Part shown: positions 28,012 through 35,978 of the stretch, in pieces
Layout of the letters: each line of letters opens with the position of its first letter
Position numbering within the stretch: the stretch's first letter is position 1
Source of the DNA: Bacteroidota bacterium
GTDB taxonomy: Bacteria; Bacteroidota; Bacteroidia; Bacteroidales; UBA10428
Assembly (NCBI GenBank): GCA_003252385.1
Contig: QKEH01000018.1
Location: 1-63,566 of the forward strand
Length of the DNA: 63,566 bases
Reading direction: 5' to 3'
Program-made: the position numbers and the translations under genes
Notes under the pieces: model-generated
What the model saw: the letters and a program-made list of their open reading frames with translations, nothing else
Told to the model about the DNA's origin: nothing
The model's database searches: none

Positions 28012-28626
28012 ATGTTACTGCGCGTTCATCCGGAGAATCCTGCTCCCCGACATATTAAACAGATAGTGGATATTTTGCATCAGGGAGGTGTCATTATCTA
28101 TCCAACCGACACGGTATACGGATTGGGTTGCGATATCACCCAGTCCAAAGCCATTGAACGAATTGCCCGAATTAAAGGCATTAAACCCGAAAAATCCAAT
28201 TTTTCGATTATTTGCTACGACCTGAGCCACCTGTCAGCCTATACCAAGCAAATAAGCAATCCGGTCTATAAACTGATGAAGCACTATTTGCCCGGCCCCT
28301 TCACCTTCATTTTGCCGGCCAGCAACCAAGTGCCTCGTATCTTTAAGTCGAAGAAGAAAACCGTAGGAATTCGAATACCCAACCATCCTATTCCTCTTGA
28401 AATTGTGAAAGAACTGGGCAATCCAATTCTTACCACCTCCATTCACGACTACGATGAAATACTGGACTATACTACGGACCCGGAATTGATCCACGATAAC
28501 TTTAACCACCTGACCGATTTGGTTATTGACGGAGGCTATGGAAACAATGTCCCATCTACCGTAGTAGACTGTACCGTGGATCCACCGGAAATTATTCGTA
28601 AGGGATTGGGCGTTTTTGATGTTTAG
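28012..28626 (+). CDS. Sua5/YciO/YrdC family protein (threonylcarbamoyladenylate synthase-like)
   Basis: Protein of 204 residues with the YrdC-fold nucleotide-binding features: GGVIIYPTDTVYGLGCD (about residues 22-38), the Lys/Arg segment ARIKGIKPEKSNFSIIC, and LPGPFTFILPAS. In tRNA t6A synthesis the TsaC/Sua5 members make threonylcarbamoyl-AMP from threonine, bicarbonate and ATP. The KSNFSI wording and length are closer to YciO, whose role is less clear. There is no Sua5 C-terminal domain. It follows the YD-repeat gene by 11 bases. Confidence 0.87.
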   Translation: MLLRVHPENPAPRHIKQIVDILHQGGVIIYPTDTVYGLGCDITQSKAIERIARIKGIKPEKSNFSIICYDLSHLSAYTKQISNPVYKLMKHYLPGPFTFILPASNQVPRIFKSKKKTVGIRIPNHPIPLEIVKELGNPILTTSIHDYDEILDYTTDPELIHDNFNHLTDLVIDGGYGNNVPSTVVDCTVDPPEIIRKGLGVFDV

Positions 28627-28894
28627 TTGTTCAACCTGCCAGACTTCTATTGCATCCACTGATCACATGCCATTTGAAAACCAAAACAATGTTTCAGGCA
28701 AGAGTATGAATTGAATAATAATCCCGCGCTAAACCCGTTAAAACTGAACATTCCCCACCACAAAATGTATATTTCCCACCCCATTTTATTTCTCCCAATT
28801 CAATCTCTACTATGTCAGCCATCGAAAAAACGACACTGATCAAAAAAAGCCGACTGTTCACTAAATACTCCCGTTAGATGGTATCAAAGATGCT

Positions 28895-28902
28895 TAACTT
28901 TG
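28895..28902 (+). promoter_or_regulatory. Candidate -7 box for the polyprenyl-phosphate sugar transferase
   Basis: TAACTTTG matches TAnnTTTG and ends 21 bases before the ATG at 28924. It overlaps an upstream in-frame TTG, which argues against that TTG being the start. The roughly 270 bases between the Sua5/YciO gene and this box show nothing else clear. Confidence 0.55.
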
Positions 28903-28923
28903 TTCCAAGTAAACACTACTCCT

Positions 28924-30360
28924 ATGAAAAGATTGTATGATATGGCATGGTTGATGAAGTTACTTAAACTTTACAAGTTTAAGAATACACTTCCGGTTCT
29001 GGATTTGCTCGTAACAGTGTTCTCCTATTTTTTGGCTTATGTTGTGGTAAACATCATTGAGCGATGGTATTTCACCTTTACTATGGAGTATGTATATATG
29101 CTGCTGCTGATTGTTCCTACCTGGGCCATCCTGCTTCGGCATTTGAACCTGGCTACAATACCACGTACACGAACAACCCTTTCCATATTTTTCAACTTAC
29201 TGAATTTTAACTCTATTGGCTTCTTCCTGATATTTGTTTACAAACATATTTTCGATCTGGAAGTATTCAGCCACTACATGATTATCTCCTTCTCAATAAT
29301 CAACATGCTTTCGCTGTTTACATTGCGCATGGTAACCTACCGCGTATTCAAGTACTTCAGGGTTAACGGGCATAACATCCATAACGTAATTATCTTTGCC
29401 GATGACGAATCGGAAGAGCTAATTGCAGACATTCTGCATCACAAAGAGTGGGGATTTCGCATCATGATGGTAATTTCCGACTCGAATAAAATTCGCAGCC
29501 GCTTCGCAAAACAATTACGCATTCTTCCCGACAAAATATCCATTCGGGAATTAATTAAAGTAGACATCATTGACGAAATTATCTACTGCAAAAAAGAAGT
29601 TAACCAACAAAAAATATACGATCTCATTGAAGCCAGTGAAGAAATAGGCGTCATATTCCGATTGCAATCGGATCTATCGCCCATGAGTTTTACCAATGCC
29701 TATTTAACCGAATTCAACGATCAGTCGTTCCTAACCTTCAACCACGCTCACCGCAATCGCTTTGCGATGATCTGGAAAAACGTTATGGACTTCTGGATTT
29801 CGTTTGTTGTAATTTTCTCCCTGTCACCATTTATGTTATTTATTGTATTGGCCATAAAACTTTCTTCGAAAGGGCCGGTAATCTTTAAACAGGAACGAGT
29901 GGGATTGCGCGGGCGAAAATTTTATATCTACAAGTTCCGCACCATGGTACAAAATGCCGAAGCCCTGAAAGCGCAACTAATGGCTCAGAACGAAAGTGAC
30001 GGACCTGCCTTTAAAATTAAAAAGGATCCCCGAATAACCGCCATTGGGCACCTGCTGCGCAAAACCGGACTGGACGAACTACCCCAATTGTTCAACGTAC
30101 TTAAAGGCGAGATGTCGCTAATTGGACCTCGTCCGCCACTACCTTCGGAAGTAGCACAATACGAGCGTTGGCAACTTCGCAGACTATCGGTAAAACCTGG
30201 CATTACCTGCACCTGGCAAATTATTCCGAACCGCAACGACGTGGTCTTTGAAAAATGGATGAGATTAGACATGCAATACATCGATAACTGGTCGCTCAAA
30301 GCTGATTTTATCCTCTTCTTCCGCACCATTGTCAGCGTTTTTCGTGCGGGCGGTCACTAA
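28924..30360 (+). CDS. Undecaprenyl-phosphate sugar phosphotransferase (exopolysaccharide initiation)
   Basis: Membrane enzyme of 478 residues that starts polysaccharide repeat units by moving a sugar phosphate onto undecaprenyl phosphate. Four N-terminal membrane helices (about residues 20-135) are followed by a CoA-binding-like domain (NVIIFADDESEELI), one membrane segment near 300 and the catalytic bacterial sugar transferase domain with GPVIFKQERVGLRG, YKFRTMVQNAE and LDELPQLFNVLKGEMSLIGPRPP. The sugar could be glucose, galactose or similar; sequence alone does not tell. The ATG at 28924 is chosen because the only upstream start overlaps the promoter box. Confidence 0.93.
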   Translation: MKRLYDMAWLMKLLKLYKFKNTLPVLDLLVTVFSYFLAYVVVNIIERWYFTFTMEYVYMLLLIVPTWAILLRHLNLATIPRTRTTLSIFFNLLNFNSIGFFLIFVYKHIFDLEVFSHYMIISFSIINMLSLFTLRMVTYRVFKYFRVNGHNIHNVIIFADDESEELIADILHHKEWGFRIMMVISDSNKIRSRFAKQLRILPDKISIRELIKVDIIDEIIYCKKEVNQQKIYDLIEASEEIGVIFRLQSDLSPMSFTNAYLTEFNDQSFLTFNHAHRNRFAMIWKNVMDFWISFVVIFSLSPFMLFIVLAIKLSSKGPVIFKQERVGLRGRKFYIYKFRTMVQNAEALKAQLMAQNESDGPAFKIKKDPRITAIGHLLRKTGLDELPQLFNVLKGEMSLIGPRPPLPSEVAQYERWQLRRLSVKPGITCTWQIIPNRNDVVFEKWMRLDMQYIDNWSLKADFILFFRTIVSVFRAGGH

Positions 30361-30394
30361 TCTCCTGCCGCGCGCCATATTCATCTCAAAGATG

Positions 30395-30449
30395 TGCAAA
30401 TTACACAACAGCATAGCCCTCCTGTTCTGTTGTGTAATTTGCATTTTTA
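30395..30449 (+). terminator. Rho-independent terminator with 17-bp stem
   Basis: Perfect 17-bp inverted repeat (30395-30411 with 30427-30443) around a 15-base loop, followed by TTTTT. It sits 35 bases after the sugar transferase stop and just before the next promoter, so it separates two exopolysaccharide transcription units. Confidence 0.9.
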
Positions 30450-30454
30450 GCCAC

Positions 30455-30484
30455 TTGCTTTTTTAGTTCCCTCTGTTAACTTTG
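30455..30484 (+). promoter_or_regulatory. Promoter of the Wza/Wzc operon
   Basis: TTG (30455-30457), a 19-base spacer and TAACTTTG (30477-30484) give a good Bacteroidota promoter 24 bases before the ATG at 30509. It supports starting the export gene at that ATG rather than at the TTG inside the box. Confidence 0.7.
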
Positions 30485-30508
30485 TGCTTTCACATACTCA
30501 TTAAACCT

Positions 30509-31261
30509 ATGCGTAAATTTATACTATTCTTGTTAACCACCCTTAGTATGATTGGGTGTACCCCTACCGAAAAACTAAAGTATGTGATCAACACGGAAGA
30601 ATCAAAAAACGAATATACCTCCGTACGTTCCGAGAAGAAAATTCAACCGTATGATTACCTCTACATCAAGCTGTTTAGTTTGGATCCAAAAACATCGGAA
30701 ATCTTCAATGGCCCAACATCTCAACAATCAGACGCCGGCGTTCAGTTACAATCCTATGAGGTTGACTATGAAGGTTTTATATCCTTTCCGTTTGTTGGCC
30801 GAATACAGGTTAAAGACCTCACTATAGAAGAAGCCCAGGTAAAATTGGAAAAAGAACTTACCAAATATCTTTCCAATATTTCGTTACGGGTTCGTTTTGT
30901 GGGCAACAAAATTACAGTAGTAGGCGAAGTAACCAGACCTGGAAATCTCACCTTCTTCGATGAAAAGATCAATGTTTTCCAGGCACTGGGTCTTGCCGGA
31001 GATGTGGCCGTTTATGGCGACAAGACCAATATCACCCTGCTCCGCGAAAAGGATAATAAAACCCATTATGTCTACCTCGATCTTACCGATAAATCCATTG
31101 TTGGGTCTGAATACTATTTTTTACAGCCTAATGATGTGTTAATTGTTAATCCTGTAAGGCAGAAATACCGTCAGTATCAGGATCGCTCTCTGATTTTTGC
31201 TGTTATTACCTCAATAAGTTCATTGACCATGGCAGCATATTTCTACAATCAAATAAAATAG
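30509..31261 (+). CDS. Polysaccharide export outer-membrane lipoprotein (Wza/GfcE-like)
   Basis: Outer-membrane export component of 250 residues. A lipoprotein signal (MRKFILFLLTTLSMIGC) puts the lipidated cysteine at residue 17. The PES/Poly_export domain follows with IQPYDYLYIKLFSLDP, then an SLBB-like region (ITVVGEVTRPGNLTF, about residues 140-200). A final hydrophobic segment (SLIFAVITSISSLTMAAYFY) lies at about residues 225-245, as in many Bacteroidota Wza relatives. The Wzc-like kinase gene begins 8 bases downstream, so the two should form an envelope-spanning export pair. Confidence 0.93.
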   Translation: MRKFILFLLTTLSMIGCTPTEKLKYVINTEESKNEYTSVRSEKKIQPYDYLYIKLFSLDPKTSEIFNGPTSQQSDAGVQLQSYEVDYEGFISFPFVGRIQVKDLTIEEAQVKLEKELTKYLSNISLRVRFVGNKITVVGEVTRPGNLTFFDEKINVFQALGLAGDVAVYGDKTNITLLREKDNKTHYVYLDLTDKSIVGSEYYFLQPNDVLIVNPVRQKYRQYQDRSLIFAVITSISSLTMAAYFYNQIK

Positions 31262-31269
31262 AAACTATC

Positions 31270-33723
31270 ATGAATTTCTCCGAAGAAGAATTCCATCAGG
31301 AAATCAATTATAAAAAGATTGTACATCGTTTTCTGGGCTTTAAAAAGCTGTATATACTTTCAGCTATAGCCTGTTTGGTGTTTGCATTTGTCTATAACAA
31401 AACCGCCAAAGTACTGTACGAAAACCAAACCAGCATCATGATCTCCGAAAAGGATAAAAATCCTTTCGCAGGAGGAAGCGATTTTATGTCGGGCATGGCC
31501 ATGTTTTCGGGACAAAACAATATCGACAACGAAATTGAGATATTGCAATCGTTCTCGCTGGTAAAAGAAGCGCTGCAACGCATGGAAATAAAAACCAGTA
31601 TTTTCAGTTACGAAAGAACCATTTTTTCCAACTGGTTGGAGAATACCCCGTTTGTCCGGAAGGATGAGGAGTACCATAATTCGCCCATACGCATTATTGT
31701 AGACCCAACCGTTGACCAGGCAACCTATCTGCCGTACTACATCGAATTTATCGACGATAACAGTTTTACTATTTACACCAAAGAACAGGACGGCCCGATT
31801 GCGATGTTTAACTATATCGACGATCAGGTAACCGGATTGAAACCTTACAAATACCTGCGCTACAAGTACAATTTCGGACAGGAAATAACCACTGAATTTT
31901 GCAGTTTCAAGATTGTAAAAACTGAAAATTTCGACCGACAGTTCACTAACGACCGTGCATTGTACTTTTTCATGCACAATACAAACTTCCTTACTTTCGA
32001 CTACCAGGCATACCTCAGCGTAGCTCAAATTAACCAAACCGCCTCCATTGTTAATTTAAGCCTGCAGGGAACCAACTACTACCGGGTAACTGATTTTCTT
32101 AATTCGCTCAGTTCGGTATTTCTGGATCGTAACCTGCAAAAGAAAAACAACGCTGCCGCCAGTACCGTTTCGTTTATCGATGCCCAGATTTCGGAGTTTA
32201 AGGATTCCCTTTCCACCGCCGAAAACAGCCTGAAAAACTTCCGGACCTCGCACCAGGTTATGGATTTAAGTTTCCAGGGCCAGCAGGTTTTCGAGAAACT
32301 CGACAACTTGGAATCGGAACGGGCCACCCTGAAAGAGCAACAAAGCTACTACGTGTACCTGCGTAACTATTTCAATAAAAACAAAGACATTAGCGACATG
32401 GTAGCCCCTTCGTCCATGAAAGTGATGGATCCGATACTTTCCAACCTGGTTACAGAACTGATTTCGATCAATGCCGAGCGGGTTAGCGCTCTGGGTGGCG
32501 GCCAAAGTTCGGACAATATCCTGTTAAAAAATTATAACATACGAATTGACAACCTAAAGAACACCATTCTGGAAAATGTTAACAGTTCTCTGAATACACT
32601 TCAGTCATCGCTCAACGAACTCGATTACCGGATCAACAAACTATCGGGTCAAATATCGATGATGCCAAAAACAGAACTTCAACTCAAAGGGATCGAACGT
32701 AAATTTGAACTGAACAACTCCATTTACACCTTCCTTCTTCAGAAGCGATCCGAGGCTCAGATATCCAAAGCTTCCAGCATGCCCGATTACGAAGTGATAG
32801 AGCCGGCACGTGCCATAACGCCCCAACCTGTCTCGCCAAAGAGTGCACTGAACTTTGTTATTGCTCTCTTCCTGGGCTTTATGCTCCCTACCGTGTACAT
32901 ACTCGTCATCGACTTCTTCAACAACCGGCTTTGCGATGTGGAAGAAATTGAACAACTGGCAGGAAAACCGGTATTGGGCAAAGTATTCCGCAACTTCCGT
33001 CGCACCAACCTTATTGTGGCGCAACGCCCCAATTCGTCAGTAGCCGAATCGTTCCGGAGTGTTCGTACCAACTTCCAGTTTTTCGACCAAAGCGGAAAAA
33101 AACAGGTGATACTCTTCACTTCATCGTCCAGTGGCGACGGAAAAACCTTCTGCTCCATCAACTTTGCTTCGGTACTTGCTCTTAACGGCCATCGTACCTG
33201 TATCCTGGAATTTGACCTGCGCCGCCCCAAAGTACATCAGGAATTTGGTGCCAGCAACATGATTGGTATCAGCTCGTACCTGATTGATAAAGCAGTGATT
33301 GACGATATTATTCTGCCGACTGAGATCGAAAATCTTGATCTGATTTCTGCAGGCCCGGCGGCACCAAACCCTGCCGAGCTGATTTCGTCAGAACGTACCA
33401 CCGAGTTTATCGAAACACTCAAAGACATGTACGATTACATTATTATTGACTCGGCACCAGTGGGAATTGTTTCGGAAACCTACCTGCTGATGAAACACTC
33501 CGATGTAAATATTTTTGTAGTTCGTTTGGAAAAAACCATCCGGGAAGCATTTAAAAATGCCCTGCGCGGAATGAAGCACAATGGCTTTGACAATTACAGC
33601 CTGTTAATTAACGACCTGAACATACGCAAAGAGTCCTATAAATACGGATACGATACCAAGTACTATACCGAAGATCACGGAGGATTCTTTAAACGAATGT
33701 TCCGAAAATTACGACCGGCTTAG
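31270..33723 (+). CDS. Polysaccharide co-polymerase with BY-type tyrosine kinase domain (Wzc-like)
   Basis: Inner-membrane protein of 817 residues controlling chain length and export. A Wzz domain with membrane helices near residues 25-45 and about 530-550 encloses a long periplasmic coiled-coil region (about 300-460) and a GNVR-like segment (TELQLKGIERKFELN). The cytosolic kinase has Walker A SSSSGDGKT near 618, Walker A' LEFDLRRPK near 648, and Walker B YDYIIIDSAP near 725. The C-terminus carries a tyrosine cluster (YKYGYDTKYY), the autophosphorylation site of this family. It ends the operon at a strong terminator. Confidence 0.95.
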   Translation: MNFSEEEFHQEINYKKIVHRFLGFKKLYILSAIACLVFAFVYNKTAKVLYENQTSIMISEKDKNPFAGGSDFMSGMAMFSGQNNIDNEIEILQSFSLVKEALQRMEIKTSIFSYERTIFSNWLENTPFVRKDEEYHNSPIRIIVDPTVDQATYLPYYIEFIDDNSFTIYTKEQDGPIAMFNYIDDQVTGLKPYKYLRYKYNFGQEITTEFCSFKIVKTENFDRQFTNDRALYFFMHNTNFLTFDYQAYLSVAQINQTASIVNLSLQGTNYYRVTDFLNSLSSVFLDRNLQKKNNAAASTVSFIDAQISEFKDSLSTAENSLKNFRTSHQVMDLSFQGQQVFEKLDNLESERATLKEQQSYYVYLRNYFNKNKDISDMVAPSSMKVMDPILSNLVTELISINAERVSALGGGQSSDNILLKNYNIRIDNLKNTILENVNSSLNTLQSSLNELDYRINKLSGQISMMPKTELQLKGIERKFELNNSIYTFLLQKRSEAQISKASSMPDYEVIEPARAITPQPVSPKSALNFVIALFLGFMLPTVYILVIDFFNNRLCDVEEIEQLAGKPVLGKVFRNFRRTNLIVAQRPNSSVAESFRSVRTNFQFFDQSGKKQVILFTSSSSGDGKTFCSINFASVLALNGHRTCILEFDLRRPKVHQEFGASNMIGISSYLIDKAVIDDIILPTEIENLDLISAGPAAPNPAELISSERTTEFIETLKDMYDYIIIDSAPVGIVSETYLLMKHSDVNIFVVRLEKTIREAFKNALRGMKHNGFDNYSLLINDLNIRKESYKYGYDTKYYTEDHGGFFKRMFRKLRPA

Positions 33724-33747
33724 AATTACAGGTCATCAAATAAAAAA

Positions 33748-33779
33748 CAAAAAGTCTTGCCAAATAGCGAGACTTTTTG
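33748..33779 (+). terminator. Rho-independent terminator of the Wza/Wzc operon
   Basis: A 13-bp stem (33748-33760 with 33767-33779, one G-U pair) around a 6-base loop, with the T run inside the 3' arm, 25 bases after the kinase stop. The A run on the other arm makes it potentially bidirectional. Confidence 0.88.
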
Positions 33780-33892
33780 TTTCAGGTAAGAAAAGTGACT
33801 TTCAATTAAACTTAAATTCCTTTTTTGCGGGATACTTTATAACAAGGTGCTACTTTATTTGTAAAACATAGCACATAGCCCGGAATTAAGTT

Positions 33893-33973
33893 TATTTTTG
33901 TGCTTTGTTTTCATGGTTTTGGTTTTTGGGAATAATGCCGGCGTCCTCCCCTGGATCCGGCATTCCCTTTTTT
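33893..33973 (+). ncRNA. Candidate short RNA or attenuated leader (promoter plus terminator unit)
   Basis: A TATTTTTG box (33893-33900) is followed 28 bases later by a hairpin: GGGA plus ATGCCGG (33928-33931 and 33935-33941, with a 3-base bulge) pairs with CCGGCAT plus TCCC (33957-33967), then TTTTTT (33968-33973). If the box is active, transcription from about 33907 would stop near 33973, giving an RNA of about 65 nt. It lies in the 340-base gap before the phosphoesterase gene, so it could also be an attenuated leader of that gene. No -33 element at normal spacing was found. Confidence 0.35.
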
Positions 33974-34026
33974 GCTTTCTCTACAGACAGCCAACCATCC
34001 TGGCACACGTATCTCCTTCTTCATTG

Positions 34027-34058
34027 TTTGCCGGCTGTCACTTTCTTCGTTACTTTTA
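34027..34058 (+). promoter_or_regulatory. Possible promoter of the phosphoesterase gene
   Basis: TTTG (34027-34030), a 20-base spacer and TACTTTTA (34051-34058), which has one mismatch to TAnnTTTG. The box ends only 5 bases before the chosen ATG, so the transcript would be nearly leaderless. Confidence 0.35.
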
Positions 34059-34063
34059 CATGT

Positions 34064-34738
34064 ATGAGAACACAAACCGTGCTTCAACTGGCAGATATCC
34101 ATGGTGCTTATTATTATATTGAAAAATTGCGCCATACCATAGAAAATATCGACCTCATCCTACTCACGGGCGACATTACCCACTTTGGCAATGCCGATGA
34201 AGCAGATCGAATTGTAACCCAACTGGAAAGAATTTGCCGACAAATTGCAGGAGTTACGGGAAACTGCGACCCGGGTGATGTGGATCGTTATTTAACTGAA
34301 CGCGGTATGAACCTTCACTCCAAGGTTGTGGAGTGGAAGGGCTACTATTTAGCCGGACTGGGTGGTTCTCTCCCCTGCCCTGCTAGCACGCCCAATGAGT
34401 ATACCGAAAACGAAGCAGCTAGTGTATTGCAACACCTGTCAACCCTGCGCCCTAAAAATGCTCCATTTCTGCTGGTTTCGCATCAACCTCCATATGGAAC
34501 CTTAAACGATCGGCTGGAGCATGGCGAGCATGTGGGCAGCCATTCTATACGAGCATTTTTGGAGCAACACCAACCACTGGCTTGTCTCACCGGCCACATA
34601 CACGAAGGAATAGGTGCCGGATACCTTGGCACCTGTGCGGTACTAAATCCGGGGCCCTTCCGGCAGGGAAGGTACGCTCTGCTCACCTTCCAAAACGAAA
34701 AACTGGACAGGATCAGCCTGAAACAGCTCCCGGATTGA
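34064..34738 (+). CDS. Calcineurin-like metallophosphoesterase
   Basis: Two-metal phosphoesterase of 224 residues. All five family motifs are present: D-x-H in LADIHG (residues 9-14), GD in LLTGDITHFG, GNCD, the histidine in VSHQPPYG, and GHIHEG near the C-terminus. Length and order resemble the YfcE/MJ0936 group. An upstream extension of 53 residues is open but contains low-quality hydrophobic sequence, so the ATG beginning MRTQTVLQLADIHG is chosen. It is convergent with the ppk2 gene across 26 bases. The substrate is unknown. Confidence 0.88.
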   Translation: MRTQTVLQLADIHGAYYYIEKLRHTIENIDLILLTGDITHFGNADEADRIVTQLERICRQIAGVTGNCDPGDVDRYLTERGMNLHSKVVEWKGYYLAGLGGSLPCPASTPNEYTENEAASVLQHLSTLRPKNAPFLLVSHQPPYGTLNDRLEHGEHVGSHSIRAFLEQHQPLACLTGHIHEGIGAGYLGTCAVLNPGPFRQGRYALLTFQNEKLDRISLKQLPD

Positions 34739-34764
34739 CGTGATCCAATCCCGAATACGCCATA

Positions 34765-35508
34765 TCAGGAAAGCACTTGAACAATGTTTCTGTCGGGAGA
34801 TAAACGAACACCGGTTTGGCCTTTGCTCGGGTAGTGCGTATTATGCAACACATACCGGATGGCTTCTTTGCGGGCAAGGTCTTTATTGTTTCCACGAATT
34901 ACCACCCAGGGCGATTGGGTATTGGCCGTGTATTTAAACATTTCCTCCTTATAAAAAGTATATTCGTCCCATTTCAGCTGCGCCTGCAGATCGACTGTGC
35001 TCAATTTCCACTTTATCAACGGGTTGGATTTTCTTTCTTCAAGTCGTTTTTTCTGTTCATCGTGATCGATGGAAAACCACAACTTGATGATGCGCACACC
35101 ATCGCGAATGAGCATGTCTTCCAACAGAACCACCTGTTTCAAAAATTCCCGGTATTGAAGGTTGCTGCAAAATCCCATAACCGGTTCCACTACGGCCCGG
35201 TTGTACCAGCTACGGTCAAAAAAAACCATTTCGCCCGGATTGGGAAGGTGTTGAATGTAACGCTGAAAGTACCATTGTCCCATTTCCAGCGGCGTGGGCT
35301 TATTAAGGGCAACAACCCGGTAAAACCTGGGGTTCAGGAAGCGGATGAAACGCATTATGGCACCACCTTTTCCGGCACTGTCGCGCCCTTCGAATATAAT
35401 CAATACCCGCTTGTTGTTTTCTTTGACCCAATATTGCAATTGGATCAGTTCGGTTTGCAGGTTGATGTACTCCGGATCGTGTTCTATTGCGTGCAAGGCC
35501 ATAGACAT
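34765..35508 (-). CDS. ppk2: Polyphosphate kinase 2
   Basis: Single-domain PPK2 of 247 residues that moves phosphate between polyphosphate and nucleotides, usually regenerating ADP, GDP or ATP from polyphosphate. Walker A is EGRDSAGKGG at residues 40-49, Walker B is FFDRSWYNRA, and the lid segment WKLSTVDLQAQ follows. It is the last of three minus-strand genes, 4 bases after the GNAT gene. Nucleotide preference cannot be told from sequence by eye. Confidence 0.94.
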   Translation of the reverse strand: MSMALHAIEHDPEYINLQTELIQLQYWVKENNKRVLIIFEGRDSAGKGGAIMRFIRFLNPRFYRVVALNKPTPLEMGQWYFQRYIQHLPNPGEMVFFDRSWYNRAVVEPVMGFCSNLQYREFLKQVVLLEDMLIRDGVRIIKLWFSIDHDEQKKRLEERKSNPLIKWKLSTVDLQAQLKWDEYTFYKEEMFKYTANTQSPWVVIRGNNKDLARKEAIRYVLHNTHYPSKGQTGVRLSPDRNIVQVLS

Positions 35509-35512
35509 TGCA

Positions 35513-35968
35513 TCAATGCGCTTGGGGTGTATAGCTCATAATCCATTCGATGTAATTGGCACCCGTAATGGTTTCTTCAAGAACAAATCCGTTTTTCGAA
35601 TAGAAGTGTTCCAGGGTGGGTTCCTCAATGGCCAGCCAAAACGGTCTTTCGGGCATCTTTTCTTTAAGGCATTGGAGCCATATGGAGCCCAGGTTTTGGT
35701 TTCTCCTGTTTGGTGATACCCATAAGAAACCAACATACAGATAGCCTCGTCCCATCCACTTTTGCGATTTGGATTCGTTGCTCATAATATCGGGGGCGTA
35801 CTTTCGGAACACAATACCCCCCGCCACCACTTGCCCATCGTCATAAAGAGAGTAAATGGTTGCATAGGACTCGTGATCGCCCCAAACAGGTTCAATTTCA
35901 ACCCTCCAGTCGTCCGGAAGGATATTGAAAAACCGTTCCGGATCCTTTTCCCTGATAAAAGTTGCCAT
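35513..35968 (-). CDS. GNAT family N-acetyltransferase
   Basis: Acyl-CoA-dependent transferase of 151 residues with the GNAT core: a beta-strand pair (VVAGGIVFRK), the acetyl-CoA loop region (YVGFLWVSPNRRNQNLGSIW, where the Q/R-x-x-G-x-G/A signature reads as RNQNLGS) and a C-terminal strand with FYSKNGFVLEE. It lies 10 bases behind the PurD-like ATP-grasp gene and 4 bases before ppk2, so the three are likely co-transcribed. The acceptor is unknown. Confidence 0.85.
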   Translation of the reverse strand: MATFIREKDPERFFNILPDDWRVEIEPVWGDHESYATIYSLYDDGQVVAGGIVFRKYAPDIMSNESKSQKWMGRGYLYVGFLWVSPNRRNQNLGSIWLQCLKEKMPERPFWLAIEEPTLEHFYSKNGFVLEETITGANYIEWIMSYTPQAH

Positions 35969-35978
35969 AGGTTCTGAA

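Noticed and set aside
28812-28877. 21-codon frame before the sugar transferase gene
   Set aside because: It lies upstream of the TAACTTTG promoter box, so it would not be on the sugar transferase transcript.
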